A DNA stretch of 64,000 bases from JAJEDW01 sp963555775 (GTDB lineage Bacteria > Acidobacteriota > Terriglobia > 20CM-2-55-15): assembly GCA_963555775.3 (NCBI GenBank), contig CAUVWY020000009.1:1240001-1304000 (forward strand), read 5' to 3'. The notes under the pieces were generated by a model. The model saw only the letters and a program-made list of their open reading frames with translations. It ran no database searches and was not told the DNA's origin. Position 1 is the first letter of the stretch. Every line of letters starts with the position of its first letter. A program made the translations under genes and the position numbers. Shown here one piece after another: positions 35,878 to 44,483 of this stretch.

Positions 35878-36555
35878 TCAGGCCAGTGCCAGTAGTAGAA
35901 ACAGGTAGACCCACAGACCGTCCATGAAATGCCAATAGGTCGCACACAGCGTGACCGGTTCGTGGCGGGAGGCCGAATACCGGTTCTTGAAGATCTGAAC
36001 CGTGATCGCTGTCAATGCTCCGATTCCACCCACCAGGTGCAAGGCGTGTACCCCGGTCAGAATGTACAGGAACGAGCTGTGGAGCGTCGATGTCAGGTAG
36101 ATGCCCGCGTTCACGAGCTGGTTCCATGCCAGAATCTGGCCTCCGAGAAAAGCCATTCCCAGAGCGGTGGTCGCAGCCATCCATTTCTTGGCGGACGCGG
36201 TGTTGCCTTGTGCCATCCGCCGCCGCGTCCATTCCATCGTCACGCTGCTTCCGAGCAGAACGAACGTGTTCGCCCAGAGGCTGCCCGGCAGCGCCACGTT
36301 TTCCCAGGCCGGAACGGCGCGCAGGACGATGTACGCACTGGAAAACCCCGCGAAAAGCATCGCGACAACCGTCAGTACAAGCCACAGTGCGAGGCGGCCC
36401 TTTGATACGGGAAAGGCCGGACCCTGTCCTGGGGAACGGCCCTCGTCTCCACCGCCCGCGTCGACGGGCGGACGGGCCGGGGGACCGAATCCATCCAGGA
36501 CATCCGGTCTGTCCGGAATCGGTACCGTCGTGACTTCCTGAGTGATCGTCGGCAT
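35878..36555 (-). CDS. second cytochrome c oxidase subunit III-type protein
   Basis: A 225-residue subunit III-like protein, longer at the N-terminus by a Pro-rich stretch (FGPPARPPVDAGGG). The helices read LALWLVLTVVAMLFAGFSSA, LLGSSVTMEWTRRRMAQGN, LGGQILAWNQLVNAG, YILTGVHALHLVGGIGALTA and YWHFMDGLWVYLFLLLALA. Two adjacent subunit III genes are known in some caa3/CtaE-type operons and the proteins may form a heteromeric part of the complex. The ATG at 36555 is 4 bp after the coxA stop; the next gene starts 14 bp downstream. Confidence 0.87.
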   Translation of the reverse strand: MPTITQEVTTVPIPDRPDVLDGFGPPARPPVDAGGGDEGRSPGQGPAFPVSKGRLALWLVLTVVAMLFAGFSSAYIVLRAVPAWENVALPGSLWANTFVLLGSSVTMEWTRRRMAQGNTASAKKWMAATTALGMAFLGGQILAWNQLVNAGIYLTSTLHSSFLYILTGVHALHLVGGIGALTAITVQIFKNRYSASRHEPVTLCATYWHFMDGLWVYLFLLLALA

Positions 36556-36559
36556 CCGC

Positions 36560-38332
36560 TTAACCCGAGCCCGATTCGACCCTGCTCGGCGCTTCCGTCT
36601 GCATGACGAAGTCTTCCTTCGCTCCCGGCAGGCCGTAGTCAAACGCCCACCGTTCGACTACGGGCAACTCCGGTCCGAAGTTGCCGTGGCCGGGCGGCGA
36701 CGGCACCGTCCATTCGAGCGTCGTTGCGTTCCAGGGATTCTTGCCCGCCTTGGGCCCGAGCCAGATGCTGGCAAAGAAGTTTCCGATGAACAGAATCTGG
36801 GCCCCGCCAAGGATGAAAGCGGCTATGGAAATGAATTGGTTCATTCCGTAGACGGGTTCCAGGAACAGGTACTGCGTCGGATCGTAGATGCGCCGTAGAT
36901 GGCCGACTACACCCATCGCGTGCATCGGGAAAAAGACGCAGTTGACGCCGATAAAGCTGATCCAGAAATGGACCTTGCCGACGGTCATGTTCATCATCCG
37001 GCCGAACATCTTGGGGAACCAGAAATAGATGCCGGCGAACGCCGCGAACAGGGGCGCGACCGCCATCACCAAATGAAAGTGCCCCACGACGAAGTACGTG
37101 TCATGTAACGCGATGTCGGAAGCCGAGGTCCCGAGGAACACACCGCTCAGGCCGCCGCTGATGAACGTCGACACGAAACCAACCGCAAACAACATCGGTA
37201 CCGTGAATTGGATGCGTGCACCCCATAGCGTTCCAATCCAGTTGAACGTCTTGACCGCCGACGGAATGGCGATCAACAGGGTGGTCACCGTGAACAAGGA
37301 TCCGAGGATGGGATTCATGCCGCTGAGGAACATGTGATGTCCCCAGACGATGAAGCTCAGGAACGCGATCGCCGACATCGAGTAGACCATCATCCGGTAG
37401 CTGAAGATGGGCTTTCTGGCGAAGGTGGACAGGATATCCGACGCGATGCCCATCGCGGGCAGCAGGACGATATACACCTCCGGGTGGCCGAAGAACCAGA
37501 ACAGGTGCTGCCAGAGCAGGGGATGGCCCCCCGAGTGTTCGACCGCAACTCCGGACGCGGTATACAGTCCGGCGGGGACGAAAAAGCTCGTTCCGCCGAT
37601 GCGGTCGAACGTCAGCAGGATGCCGGCGGCCAGCAGCACCGGAAACGCCAGCGTTCCCAGGATCGCGGTGATGAACAGGGCCCACTGCGTCAGCGGCAGC
37701 CGCATCATCGACATACCCTTGGTCCGCATCGTTAGCAGTGTGGTGACGTAGTTCAGCCCGCCCATCAACCCGGACGCCGTGAAGAGTGCAATAGCCACGA
37801 TCCAGAGCGTCATCCCGTCGCCCTGACCCGGGCCCATCTCGGGCAGTGCCGATAACGGCGCGTAAGCCGTCCATCCTCCCAGCGGCGCTCCCCCTTCGAC
37901 AAACAGGGCGCCCAGGATCGTGATGCACGACAGCAGGAACGTCCAGTAGGACAGCGCGTTCAGGAACGGAAAGGCCATGTCGCGGGCGCCGATCTGTAGA
38001 GGGATCAGGAAATTTCCAAACCCACCCGTCAGGACGGCGGTGAACAGAAAGAACACCATGATCGTCCCGTGCATGGTGACCAGCGACAAGTAGAATTCGG
38101 GCGCCATGATGCCACCGGCGAATCCGGTGGGGAAGATTCCTTCCAACGTTGGGGACGGCGCGGACGGCCACCCCAGTTGCAGCCGCATCAGCATCGACAG
38201 GATGCCGCCGACGACAGCCATCGACATCGCGGTAATGATGTACTGGACGCCGATGATCTTGTGGTCCGTGCTGAATATGTATTTTCGAACGAAGCCCAAC
38301 TGCGGGTGGGCGTGTTCTTCGTGTGTCGTCAT
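36560..38332 (-). CDS. ctaD: cytochrome c oxidase subunit I
   Basis: A 590-residue haem-copper oxidase subunit I that reduces O2 to water at a haem-CuB site and pumps protons. Twelve helices are expected. Seen are MHGTIMVFFLFTAVLTGGFG with the first haem His, WFFGHPEVYIVLLPAMGI with the CuB His-Tyr pair region, VWGHHMFLSGMNPIL with the two CuB His, and DTYFVVGHFHLVMAVAPLFA with the axial haem ligands. The GHPEVYI motif is that of A-type oxidases. The ATG at 38332 (MTTHEEHAHPQLGFVRKYIF) lies 19 bp after coxB. Confidence 0.95.
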   Translation of the reverse strand: MTTHEEHAHPQLGFVRKYIFSTDHKIIGVQYIITAMSMAVVGGILSMLMRLQLGWPSAPSPTLEGIFPTGFAGGIMAPEFYLSLVTMHGTIMVFFLFTAVLTGGFGNFLIPLQIGARDMAFPFLNALSYWTFLLSCITILGALFVEGGAPLGGWTAYAPLSALPEMGPGQGDGMTLWIVAIALFTASGLMGGLNYVTTLLTMRTKGMSMMRLPLTQWALFITAILGTLAFPVLLAAGILLTFDRIGGTSFFVPAGLYTASGVAVEHSGGHPLLWQHLFWFFGHPEVYIVLLPAMGIASDILSTFARKPIFSYRMMVYSMSAIAFLSFIVWGHHMFLSGMNPILGSLFTVTTLLIAIPSAVKTFNWIGTLWGARIQFTVPMLFAVGFVSTFISGGLSGVFLGTSASDIALHDTYFVVGHFHLVMAVAPLFAAFAGIYFWFPKMFGRMMNMTVGKVHFWISFIGVNCVFFPMHAMGVVGHLRRIYDPTQYLFLEPVYGMNQFISIAAFILGGAQILFIGNFFASIWLGPKAGKNPWNATTLEWTVPSPPGHGNFGPELPVVERWAFDYGLPGAKEDFVMQTEAPSRVESGSG

Positions 38333-38351
38333 CGTCTGATTAATCCCCAAC

Positions 38352-39179
38352 TTACTGAAACGGCAGTTGCTCTTCCATCCACTGATCGAATTCGGCTTCG
38401 GTTTCATCGATTGTCAAAGCCGCTTTCATCCTGTAGTGGTTTGCCCCGCACAGTTCGGCGCACGCGATTTCGTACTCGCCGGCAATCGTCGCAACGAAAT
38501 GGTTCTCGATGGTCAGTCCTGGAACGGCGTCCTGCTTCACACGCAGATGGGGCACGTGAAAGTTGTGGATGACGTCGGTCGATCGTAGCAAGACAGTGAC
38601 CGGTTGGTTCAGCACGGCATGCATCTGCCCCAGAGCCACAATGTCGTCCGCTCCCGCCCCATTGCGGTCCAGCCCGATGAAGTTGGTCGGGGACACCAGG
38701 CTGATGTTCCGTTCGCCGAATTCACCATCGATTCCCGGATAGCGAAAGACCCATTGAAACTGCTGCCCGGTAACTTCCACCACCATCGAATCCTCAGGCG
38801 GATCCGTGAAATAAATGTCGTACCAGACCAACTGGCCATAAAAGACCAGAATCGTGAGCGTCAAAGCGGTGCCGCCGATCAGGATCATTTCGGCCTTGGG
38901 GTTGTCATGCCAGTAGGACGCCTTCTCGTCACCGTTGGCGCCGTACCGGGTCACGAAATACGCAAGCAATCCCTGGGTGGCCACGAACGCGATACCGGTC
39001 ACGATCAGGACCGCGATGAAGACACCGTCGAGCGACGCTCCGTGTTCCGACGACAGTTCTGTGAACCAGTAGCGATCCGTAATGAACAGCCAAGTCGATA
39101 TTACGACGAATATTGCGAGCAGACCGCCCAACACGACGCCCGGAACGGTGACCTTTCCGGTCCCGACTCCATTGGCCAT
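38352..39179 (-). CDS. ctaC: cytochrome c oxidase subunit II
   Basis: A 275-residue subunit II, which takes electrons from cytochrome c through the binuclear CuA centre. Two to three membrane helices (GVVLGGLLAIFVVISTWLFI, GVFIAVLIVTGIAFVATQGL, MILIGGTALTLTILVFYGQL) precede the cupredoxin domain, with VEVTGQQFQWVFRYPG and the CuA site HNFHVPHLRVKQDAVPG plus CAELCGANHYRM. No haem-binding CxxCH is present, so it is not a caa3-type fused subunit. It is the first gene of a six-gene minus-strand oxidase operon ending at 34646. Confidence 0.94.
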   Translation of the reverse strand: MANGVGTGKVTVPGVVLGGLLAIFVVISTWLFITDRYWFTELSSEHGASLDGVFIAVLIVTGIAFVATQGLLAYFVTRYGANGDEKASYWHDNPKAEMILIGGTALTLTILVFYGQLVWYDIYFTDPPEDSMVVEVTGQQFQWVFRYPGIDGEFGERNISLVSPTNFIGLDRNGAGADDIVALGQMHAVLNQPVTVLLRSTDVIHNFHVPHLRVKQDAVPGLTIENHFVATIAGEYEIACAELCGANHYRMKAALTIDETEAEFDQWMEEQLPFQ

Positions 39180-39441
39180 GTGAATCCTCCGTGGAAGTTG
39201 AATATCAAGAACGGTTTAAGGCGTGTAAATGCCTGAAACAAAAAGCTTAGTCTAGCAGAATGAAAAGGGCGATTCCATCCTTAATCGGCGGATTTTTGCA
39301 GCCGGGAAGCCGCTTCGGTGTTCCGGCGGGAATGACCCGGATTCCAGCCCGCTCATCGTGTCGGAGCCCTGCCAAGTTGTCCGGCCCGGCAAGCGGCGGA
39401 CGCCGGTGCGAGTGGCGTTTAGTATCGCTCGCATCTACACT

Positions 39442-39774
39442 ATGAGAATGTTTTCGTCGTCGACGGCGGTACCCGAGATCGATACGAGTTCGGACGAGCA
39501 ACTGGAGATCCTCTATCACGTCATCCTGCTCAACGACGAAGATCATTCTTACGATTACGTCATCGAGATGCTGATGAAAATTTTCGGTTTCACCGAATCG
39601 AAGGCTTACTCCAGTGCCGTTGAAGTCGACACGCGCGGCACGACCATTCTGATTACCTGCGAGTTGGAAAAAGCCGAGTCGAAGCGGGATCAGATCCACG
39701 CTTTCGGCCCGGACCCCTTGCTGCCGCGATCGCGGGGTTCCATGGCCGCGGTCGTCGAACCCGCCGCGGGATAG
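39442..39774 (+). CDS. clpS: ATP-dependent Clp protease adaptor ClpS
   Basis: A 110-residue ClpS-like adaptor that hands N-degron substrates to ClpA. The core reads LEILYHVILLNDEDHSYDYV IEMLMKIFGF, then SAVEVDTRGTTILITCELEK and SKRDQIHAFGPDP. The HVILLNDEDHSYDYV segment carries the N-end recognition Asn-Asp pair. The ATG at 39442 is the start of the plausible coding part; a longer frame reaches 39358. No clpA is adjacent. The stop is followed directly by the hairpin repeats. Confidence 0.82.
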   Translation: MRMFSSSTAVPEIDTSSDEQLEILYHVILLNDEDHSYDYVIEMLMKIFGFTESKAYSSAVEVDTRGTTILITCELEKAESKRDQIHAFGPDPLLPRSRGSMAAVVEPAAG

Positions 39775-39776
39775 AC

Positions 39777-40015
39777 GGCGCGTTCCTCGCGCCGGGCGCG
39801 TAGCGGCGCGTTCCTCGCGCCGGATCAAGCGCGCCAAGGCCAGGAAGGTTTGTGACGGAATTGAACGAAAGCGCAGACGATGTGTGGGATGGCACGGGGG
39901 AGAAAGAGCGGGCGTGGCGCGTTCCTCGCGCCGGTCGCGCCGGATCAAGCGCGCCATGGACTGAAGGTTTCTGATTGAACTGGAAGTATGCGCGGACGAT
40001 GGGTGGGAACGGCGG
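39777..40015. repeat. hairpin repeats and a diverged tandem duplication of about 111 bp
   Basis: Three copies of GGCGCGTTCCTCGCGCC lie at 39777-39793, 39805-39821 and 39916-39932. After the second and third copies come two diverged versions of the same segment: GGATCAAGCGCGCCA, then GAAGGTTT, then a GACGATG-GTGGGA stretch. The unit spacing is about 111 bp. It fills the gap between clpS and fabG and no gene is supported there. Confidence 0.8.
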
Positions 40016-40065
40016 GACGATGCGGGTTCAATCCGCAATGGAATCGTGAAGTTAGCGGAAGCGGG

Positions 40066-40803
40066 TCAGATGGCCAGACCGCCGTCCACCTGAATCACCT
40101 GTCCCGTGATATAGGCCGCGGCCGGGGACAGCAAGAACCGGGCGACCGCGGCAACTTCTGCCGCCTGGCCATACCGTCCGATGGGAATCCGATCCAGTAC
40201 CATCTGCCTGTACTCATCTGCAAGCGAACTGGTCATGTCGGTTTCGATAAATCCCAGGGCAAGCGCGTTGACCGTAATTCCGGCCTTGGCGACTTCCTTT
40301 GCCAGCGCCTTTGTAAACCCGATCATTCCGGCCTTGGAAGCCGAATAGTTGGTCTGGCCCGGCATCCCGGTAATCCCGCTGATCGACGAGACGTTCAGCA
40401 CGGCGCCCGAACGTTGTTTGAGCATTACTTTAACCGCGGGTCGCGAGTAGTTGTAAAGGCTCTTGAGGTTGGCGTCCATTACCGAATCCCAGTCCGATTC
40501 GCGCATTCGCACGAGCAATTTGTCACGGGCGATACCCGCGTTGTTGACGAGAATATCGACCCGGCCGAACGTATTGCGCACTTCATCGACGATCTCCGCG
40601 GCACGTTGGGTATCCGAAGCATCGCCCTGAAATCCAATCACTCTGGTGCCATCCGCGACCTCGTCGGCCGCGGTCCGATTGCTCGCGTACGTGAACGCAA
40701 CTTGCGCCCCGTCCGCGGCCAACGATTCCACGATCGCTCGGCCGATGCCACGGGTTCCGCCGGTGACAATCGCAACCTGTCCGTCCAGTCCTTCCAGAGA
40801 CAC
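40066..40803 (-). CDS. fabG: 3-oxoacyl-[acyl-carrier-protein] reductase FabG
   Basis: A 245-residue short-chain dehydrogenase that reduces 3-oxoacyl-ACP with NADPH in fatty-acid synthesis. The cofactor motif TGGTRGIGRA is at the N-terminus, NNAG at VDILVNNAGIARD, and the catalytic Ser-Tyr-Lys in NVSSISGITGMPGQTNYSAS K. NALALGFIETDMT and GQVIQVDGG complete the FabG pattern. The GTG at 40803 is chosen because GAGGGAGGG sits about 5 bp upstream and the SDR fold starts 10 residues later. FabG calls cannot always be separated from other SDRs, and no other fab genes are near. Confidence 0.85.
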   Translation of the reverse strand: MSLEGLDGQVAIVTGGTRGIGRAIVESLAADGAQVAFTYASNRTAADEVADGTRVIGFQGDASDTQRAAEIVDEVRNTFGRVDILVNNAGIARDKLLVRMRESDWDSVMDANLKSLYNYSRPAVKVMLKQRSGAVLNVSSISGITGMPGQTNYSASKAGMIGFTKALAKEVAKAGITVNALALGFIETDMTSSLADEYRQMVLDRIPIGRYGQAAEVAAVARFLLSPAAAYITGQVIQVDGGLAI

Positions 40804-40876
40804 AAGACCCTCCCTCGTCGTGGCGGGATTGTAGCAGATGCCTGGGATCGCGCAGATGGGGCCGCTGGTTCTGCTG

Positions 40877-41752
40877 TCAGTCCCCGGATTTCGCTGGAAT
40901 AGCGAGGATGGGACATTCCGCGGCCCTGAGCACGCGCTCGGCGGTGCCGCCCAGGAGCGCACGCTCGAACACCCATTTTCCGTGAATGTTCATCACCAGA
41001 AGATCCGCATCCGTTTCATGGACGGCCTCCAGAATCATCCGATAGGAAGCTCCAATCTTGACCTCGGATTTGACCGTGCACCAGTTTCGCACCTCATCGG
41101 GCACCATACTGTCGAGATGCTCTTCGAGGATTGCGGCGACTTCCTCCACGGACCCCTTCGTCTCGGGCGGTTGTTCAACAACGTGAAGCAGGGTGATTTC
41201 GGCCGGGGCTTCCTGGGCCAGAGCCAGGGCAAAATCCATCGCGGTACCGGTACCTTCCGAGAAGTCTGTCGTCACCAGGATTCTCTTCAGATCGGGCGGT
41301 ATGGGCACTTCCCGATTTACGTCCGACATCGTCAAAATGGGGACGGGGCAGTGCCGCAGTACTCGTTCGGTCACCGAACCCAGGAACCAGCGTTCGAACC
41401 CGCGCCTGCCGTGAGTTCCCATCACAACCAGGTCTGCCCGGCTCTCTTCGCGCGCCGTCTTGAGTTCGGTGTCGATATCTCCGATGCGGATCGCTGTTTT
41501 TACGGCGATACCCTTTGAAACCGCGTCGGTTTCGATCTGTCTAACGTGCTCCTCGGCTTGCTTTCTGAACTCCGCAATCGAGTCCGCGGTGTTGAGGGGA
41601 AATTCATGGAACGTTGGAAGAATCGGAGACACCACATGGAGAACGTGGAGGATCGCCTGGTAGTTCCTGGCGATGCCCATCGAGTATTCCAGCGCCTTCA
41701 TGGAAGCCGGAAAAAAGTCGATTGGGCAGAGAACGTTGTCGATGCGGATCAT
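40877..41752 (-). CDS. tandem-domain universal stress protein (UspA family)
   Basis: A 291-residue protein with two Usp domains. Domain 1 starts NVLCPIDFFPASMKALEYSM and ends with MGTHGRRGFERWFLGSVTE RVLRHCPVPILT, which includes the G-2x-G-9x-G(S/T) ATP-binding pattern. Domain 2 starts RILVTTDFSEGTGTAMDFAL and ends MNIHGKWVFERALLGGTAER. It should bind ATP or signal stress adaptation. The ATG at 41752 starts the first domain. It follows fabG by about 70 bp, transcribed the same way and upstream of it. Confidence 0.9.
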   Translation of the reverse strand: MIRIDNVLCPIDFFPASMKALEYSMGIARNYQAILHVLHVVSPILPTFHEFPLNTADSIAEFRKQAEEHVRQIETDAVSKGIAVKTAIRIGDIDTELKTAREESRADLVVMGTHGRRGFERWFLGSVTERVLRHCPVPILTMSDVNREVPIPPDLKRILVTTDFSEGTGTAMDFALALAQEAPAEITLLHVVEQPPETKGSVEEVAAILEEHLDSMVPDEVRNWCTVKSEVKIGASYRMILEAVHETDADLLVMNIHGKWVFERALLGGTAERVLRAAECPILAIPAKSGD

Positions 41753-42184
41753 GGTTCCCTCTGTCTTTTCGGAGTGGCGGCACGCTGCATGAAACCCAGT
41801 GTAGCAGGACCCGTTTCGCGGAGTGAATGCCGCCCGATCGCCCGAACCCACCCCAAGGTCTCGCGATTCGGTCTTTCAGTGTCGTCACAAGATGCTTCCT
41901 CGCAGCAATTCTCATTTTGGTCCCTGACGGTCTTCGAATGATCTTCCACTCCCCCTCCGACTGTAGGTACGGTCTATGAACCCACGATTACCGCGCCCGA
42001 CAGTTTCGGAGACTCGGAAAGCAGGCGCCCAACTCAACCAGTCAGGACCCCAAGACCGGGAGCGGGAATGAACACCGGAAAACACTCCAGATACTCGAAA
42101 TGAGAATTGCTGGCTCACCCGTTGACCCCACCCGTGAAACTGCCTATTCTGAGATACGGAATTTTCCGAACAGGAGAGACTAAA
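41753..42184. other. 432-bp intergenic region between divergent genes
   Basis: I see no supported gene here. It separates the divergent usp and bacilliredoxin genes, so promoters for both should lie within it. The only structure found is the dispersed repeat at 41960-41994 (ACTGTAGGTACGGTCTATGA then CACGATTACCGC), shared with 13277-13312. Confidence 0.5.
41960..41994. repeat. second copy of dispersed ACTGTAGGT repeat
   Basis: ACTGTAGGTACGGTCTATGA followed by CACGATTACCGC matches 13277-13312 over most of 35 bp. The 8-bp hairpin of the other copy is not conserved here. Confidence 0.5.
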
Positions 42185-42631
42185 GTGGATTTTCAATTCA
42201 AGCCCATGCGCTATCCCGAAGAACTCATCCGACCGATGAGAGACGACCTGACCCGGTTGGGTGTCCTGGAAGCGCGTACGCCCGAAGACGTGGATGCGGC
42301 CGTTCTCGAGAGCGATGGAACCACGATGGTCATCGTCAACTCGGTTTGCGGATGCGCGGCCGGCAAGGCCCGGCCCGGTGTCGCGATGGCCCTCCAGCAT
42401 CGGGTCAAACCCGAAAAAATCGTGACGGTTTTTGCCGGCGCCGACATCGAAGCGACCGACCGTGCACGTTCGTACTTCAAAGGTTATGCCCCGTCTTCGC
42501 CTTCGATTGCGTTGATGCAGAACGGTGAAGTCGTGTACATGATGGAACGGCACCAGATCGAGGGACGCGACGCCGGGCAGATTGCCGCGGTTCTCACCGA
42601 CGCGTTCGAACGGTTGTGCGCGCCGGCATAG
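42185..42631 (+). CDS. bacilliredoxin (BrxA/BrxB, YphP/YqiW family)
   Basis: A 148-residue protein with the family's CGC active site (IVNSVCGCAAGKARPGV). Bacilliredoxins remove bacillithiol, or a related low-molecular-weight thiol, from S-thiolated proteins. Other family segments are MRYPEELIRPMRDDLTRLG at the N-terminus and KIVTVFAGADIEATDRARSY. The length is normal. The GTG at 42185 follows GGAGAGACTAAA and starts the conserved part (VDFQFKPMRYP). The gene stands alone. Confidence 0.88.
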   Translation: MDFQFKPMRYPEELIRPMRDDLTRLGVLEARTPEDVDAAVLESDGTTMVIVNSVCGCAAGKARPGVAMALQHRVKPEKIVTVFAGADIEATDRARSYFKGYAPSSPSIALMQNGEVVYMMERHQIEGRDAGQIAAVLTDAFERLCAPA

Positions 42632-42750
42632 ATAGCCGATGTTTCCGTTCGTGGTAAACCCGGCTGTTTCCCTGATAGAATGCGCGCTCATGGTGATTCG
42701 TCCGTCGCAGAATGCAGTGCGTCCCCGATGCGGCCATTGGGGTCCCCCTG

Positions 42751-43329
42751 ATGGCTAGCCGGTTGTTCGTCGGAAACCTCTCTTACGATGCGACAGAGGG
42801 CGAGCTCTCTGCACATTTCTCCCAAGCCGGGCCGGTTTCGCGAGTCTTTCTGCCCCTGGATCGCGAAACAGGCAAACCCCGAGGGTTTGCCTTCATCGAG
42901 TACGACGATTCTGCTCATGCCGCGGCGGCCATCAGGCAGTTCAACCAGAAGCCCTTCAAGGATCGACCGTTAGTCGTCAACGAAGCGCGTCCGAGCGACG
43001 CCCGTCCCCCCGGTCCGGGCGCGCGCGGGCTGGCGCCTCGGGGCCCGGGTTCGGGACGTCCCCCGGGTCCGGGACGTCCGCCGGAGGGGACGTCGCGGTC
43101 CTTCGATTCAGGGGAGAGTGGCGCCGCGCCACGCCGTGCCAGCCCTTCCAAAGTCCGGCGGCGGGGTGGCAAGCGATCGTTCTGGGAGGACGGCCCAAAA
43201 AAGGAACCGATCCCTGAGAAACGCCGCAGTCAGATTCTGGGAGGATTCGACGATGAAGAAGATGAAAGCGTCGATGTCGAATTCGATGATTTTGCGACCG
43301 GCCTTCCCGACGAAGACGGCGACGAGTAA
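42751..43329 (+). CDS. RNA-binding protein with RRM domain
   Basis: A 192-residue protein with one N-terminal RRM (residues 1-82). RNP2 is RLFVGNL and RNP1 is KPRGFAFIEY, both with the aromatic residues needed for RNA stacking. A long, disordered tail rich in Pro, Gly and Arg follows, ending in an acidic stretch (DDEEDESVDVEFDDFATGL). Bacterial RRM proteins of this size are often cold-induced RNA chaperones. The ATG at 42751 is used; an ATG at 42712 would add 13 residues. Confidence 0.87.
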   Translation: MASRLFVGNLSYDATEGELSAHFSQAGPVSRVFLPLDRETGKPRGFAFIEYDDSAHAAAAIRQFNQKPFKDRPLVVNEARPSDARPPGPGARGLAPRGPGSGRPPGPGRPPEGTSRSFDSGESGAAPRRASPSKVRRRGGKRSFWEDGPKKEPIPEKRRSQILGGFDDEEDESVDVEFDDFATGLPDEDGDE

Positions 43330-43362
43330 CAGGTCGTTCTCACCTCGGCGCCGCCACGGCCA

Positions 43363-44004
43363 ATGACGTCCCGCCGCTTCGTTCTGGGTGTCGATCTGGA
43401 TGGCGTGTGTGCCGATTTCTATCAGGGACTCCGTCCGATAGCAGCCGAATGGCTGGGCGTGCCGCCCGACACTCTGTCGCCAGAAGTGACCCACGGACTT
43501 TCCGAATGGGGGATCGATGCGGCTCCCGGCGGCTATCAGGCATTGCACCGCTTTGCCGTGACGCAGCGCAACCTTTTCAGGGAACTGCGTCCGATGGATC
43601 GGGCGCCCGTAACCTTGCGTATGTTGTCTTCCAAAGACGTCCGGATTCGCATCATCACCAATCGCCTTTTCATCAAGTACTTCCACCAGCAGGCGGTGAG
43701 CCAGACCATCGAGTGGCTGGACTACTATGACATTCCCTACTGGGACCTGTGCTTCATGCGGGACAAGGCCGCCGTCGGCGCCGACCTGTACATTGAGGAC
43801 GCACCCGAGAACGTGGAACAGTTGCGCGCGGATCGTTACCCAACGATCGTATTTTCGAACTCGACCAATCGCGACCTTGCGGGACCCCGTGCGGACTCAT
43901 GGGAGTTCGTTGGACGGATGGTCCTCGAAGAACTGAATCGCTGGAAAAGCCGTACTGGATCGCCGGAAACAGCGGCCACAGATAAGACGGGGAGGAATCC
44001 ATGA
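43363..44004 (+). CDS. HAD-type 5'(3')-deoxyribonucleotidase-like protein
   Basis: A 213-residue HAD-fold phosphatase of the NT5C type. The nucleophile motif is VLGVDLDGVCADFYQGL, the second motif is in RIRIITNRLF, and the third is ADLYIEDAPENVEQLRADRY. The family dephosphorylates deoxyribonucleoside monophosphates, but the substrate is inferred only from the fold. The stop overlaps the start of the next gene (ATGA at 44001), so the two are coupled. Confidence 0.82.
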   Translation: MTSRRFVLGVDLDGVCADFYQGLRPIAAEWLGVPPDTLSPEVTHGLSEWGIDAAPGGYQALHRFAVTQRNLFRELRPMDRAPVTLRMLSSKDVRIRIITNRLFIKYFHQQAVSQTIEWLDYYDIPYWDLCFMRDKAAVGADLYIEDAPENVEQLRADRYPTIVFSNSTNRDLAGPRADSWEFVGRMVLEELNRWKSRTGSPETAATDKTGRNP

Positions 44005-44444
44005 GTCTGTTTCTCGTGCTGCTTGCGATGTCTGTCGGCATCGCCCTGCCGCTGCAGGCCGGCATCAACGCTGAATTGCGGGTGTGGCTCGGTCATCCGG
44101 TCCAGGCGGCCCTGGTGTCCTTTTCGGCCGGGACGTTGGCTCTCATCATTCTGGTTCTGGCCTTGCGATTGCCCTGGGCCGCCGCGCAGCCGCTCGCCCG
44201 CGCACCCTGGTGGATCTGGTTCGGAGGTTTACTCGGCGTGGCTTACGTGTCGATGACCATCGTGTTGGCGCCGCGCCTTGGGGCGGCCACCTTGTTGAGT
44301 GCGGCGATGGCGGGCCAATTGATGGGGTCGCTTGTGATGGACCATTACGGTATCGTGGGTTACTCGGTACGCACCATCAGCACGGGGCGCGTGTTGGGCG
44401 TCGCGCTGCTTCTTGTCGGAGTGCTTCTCATTCACCGAGGCTAG
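44001..44444 (+). CDS. DMT superfamily protein of the DUF606/YdcZ type
   Basis: A 147-residue membrane protein with about four to five helices (SLFLVLLAMSVGIALPLQAG, AALVSFSAGTLALIILVLAL, WIWFGGLLGVAYVSMTIVLA, GVALLLVGVLLI). The LQAGINAELR segment at the N-terminus and FGGLLGVAYV are typical of DUF606 proteins, small members of the drug/metabolite transporter superfamily. It is translationally coupled to the nucleotidase-like gene. The substrate is unknown. Confidence 0.82.
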   Translation: MSLFLVLLAMSVGIALPLQAGINAELRVWLGHPVQAALVSFSAGTLALIILVLALRLPWAAAQPLARAPWWIWFGGLLGVAYVSMTIVLAPRLGAATLLSAAMAGQLMGSLVMDHYGIVGYSVRTISTGRVLGVALLLVGVLLIHRG

Positions 44445-44483
44445 AAAACACAGAGGCTCAAAAAGACAGAGGTTTGGAAAAGA

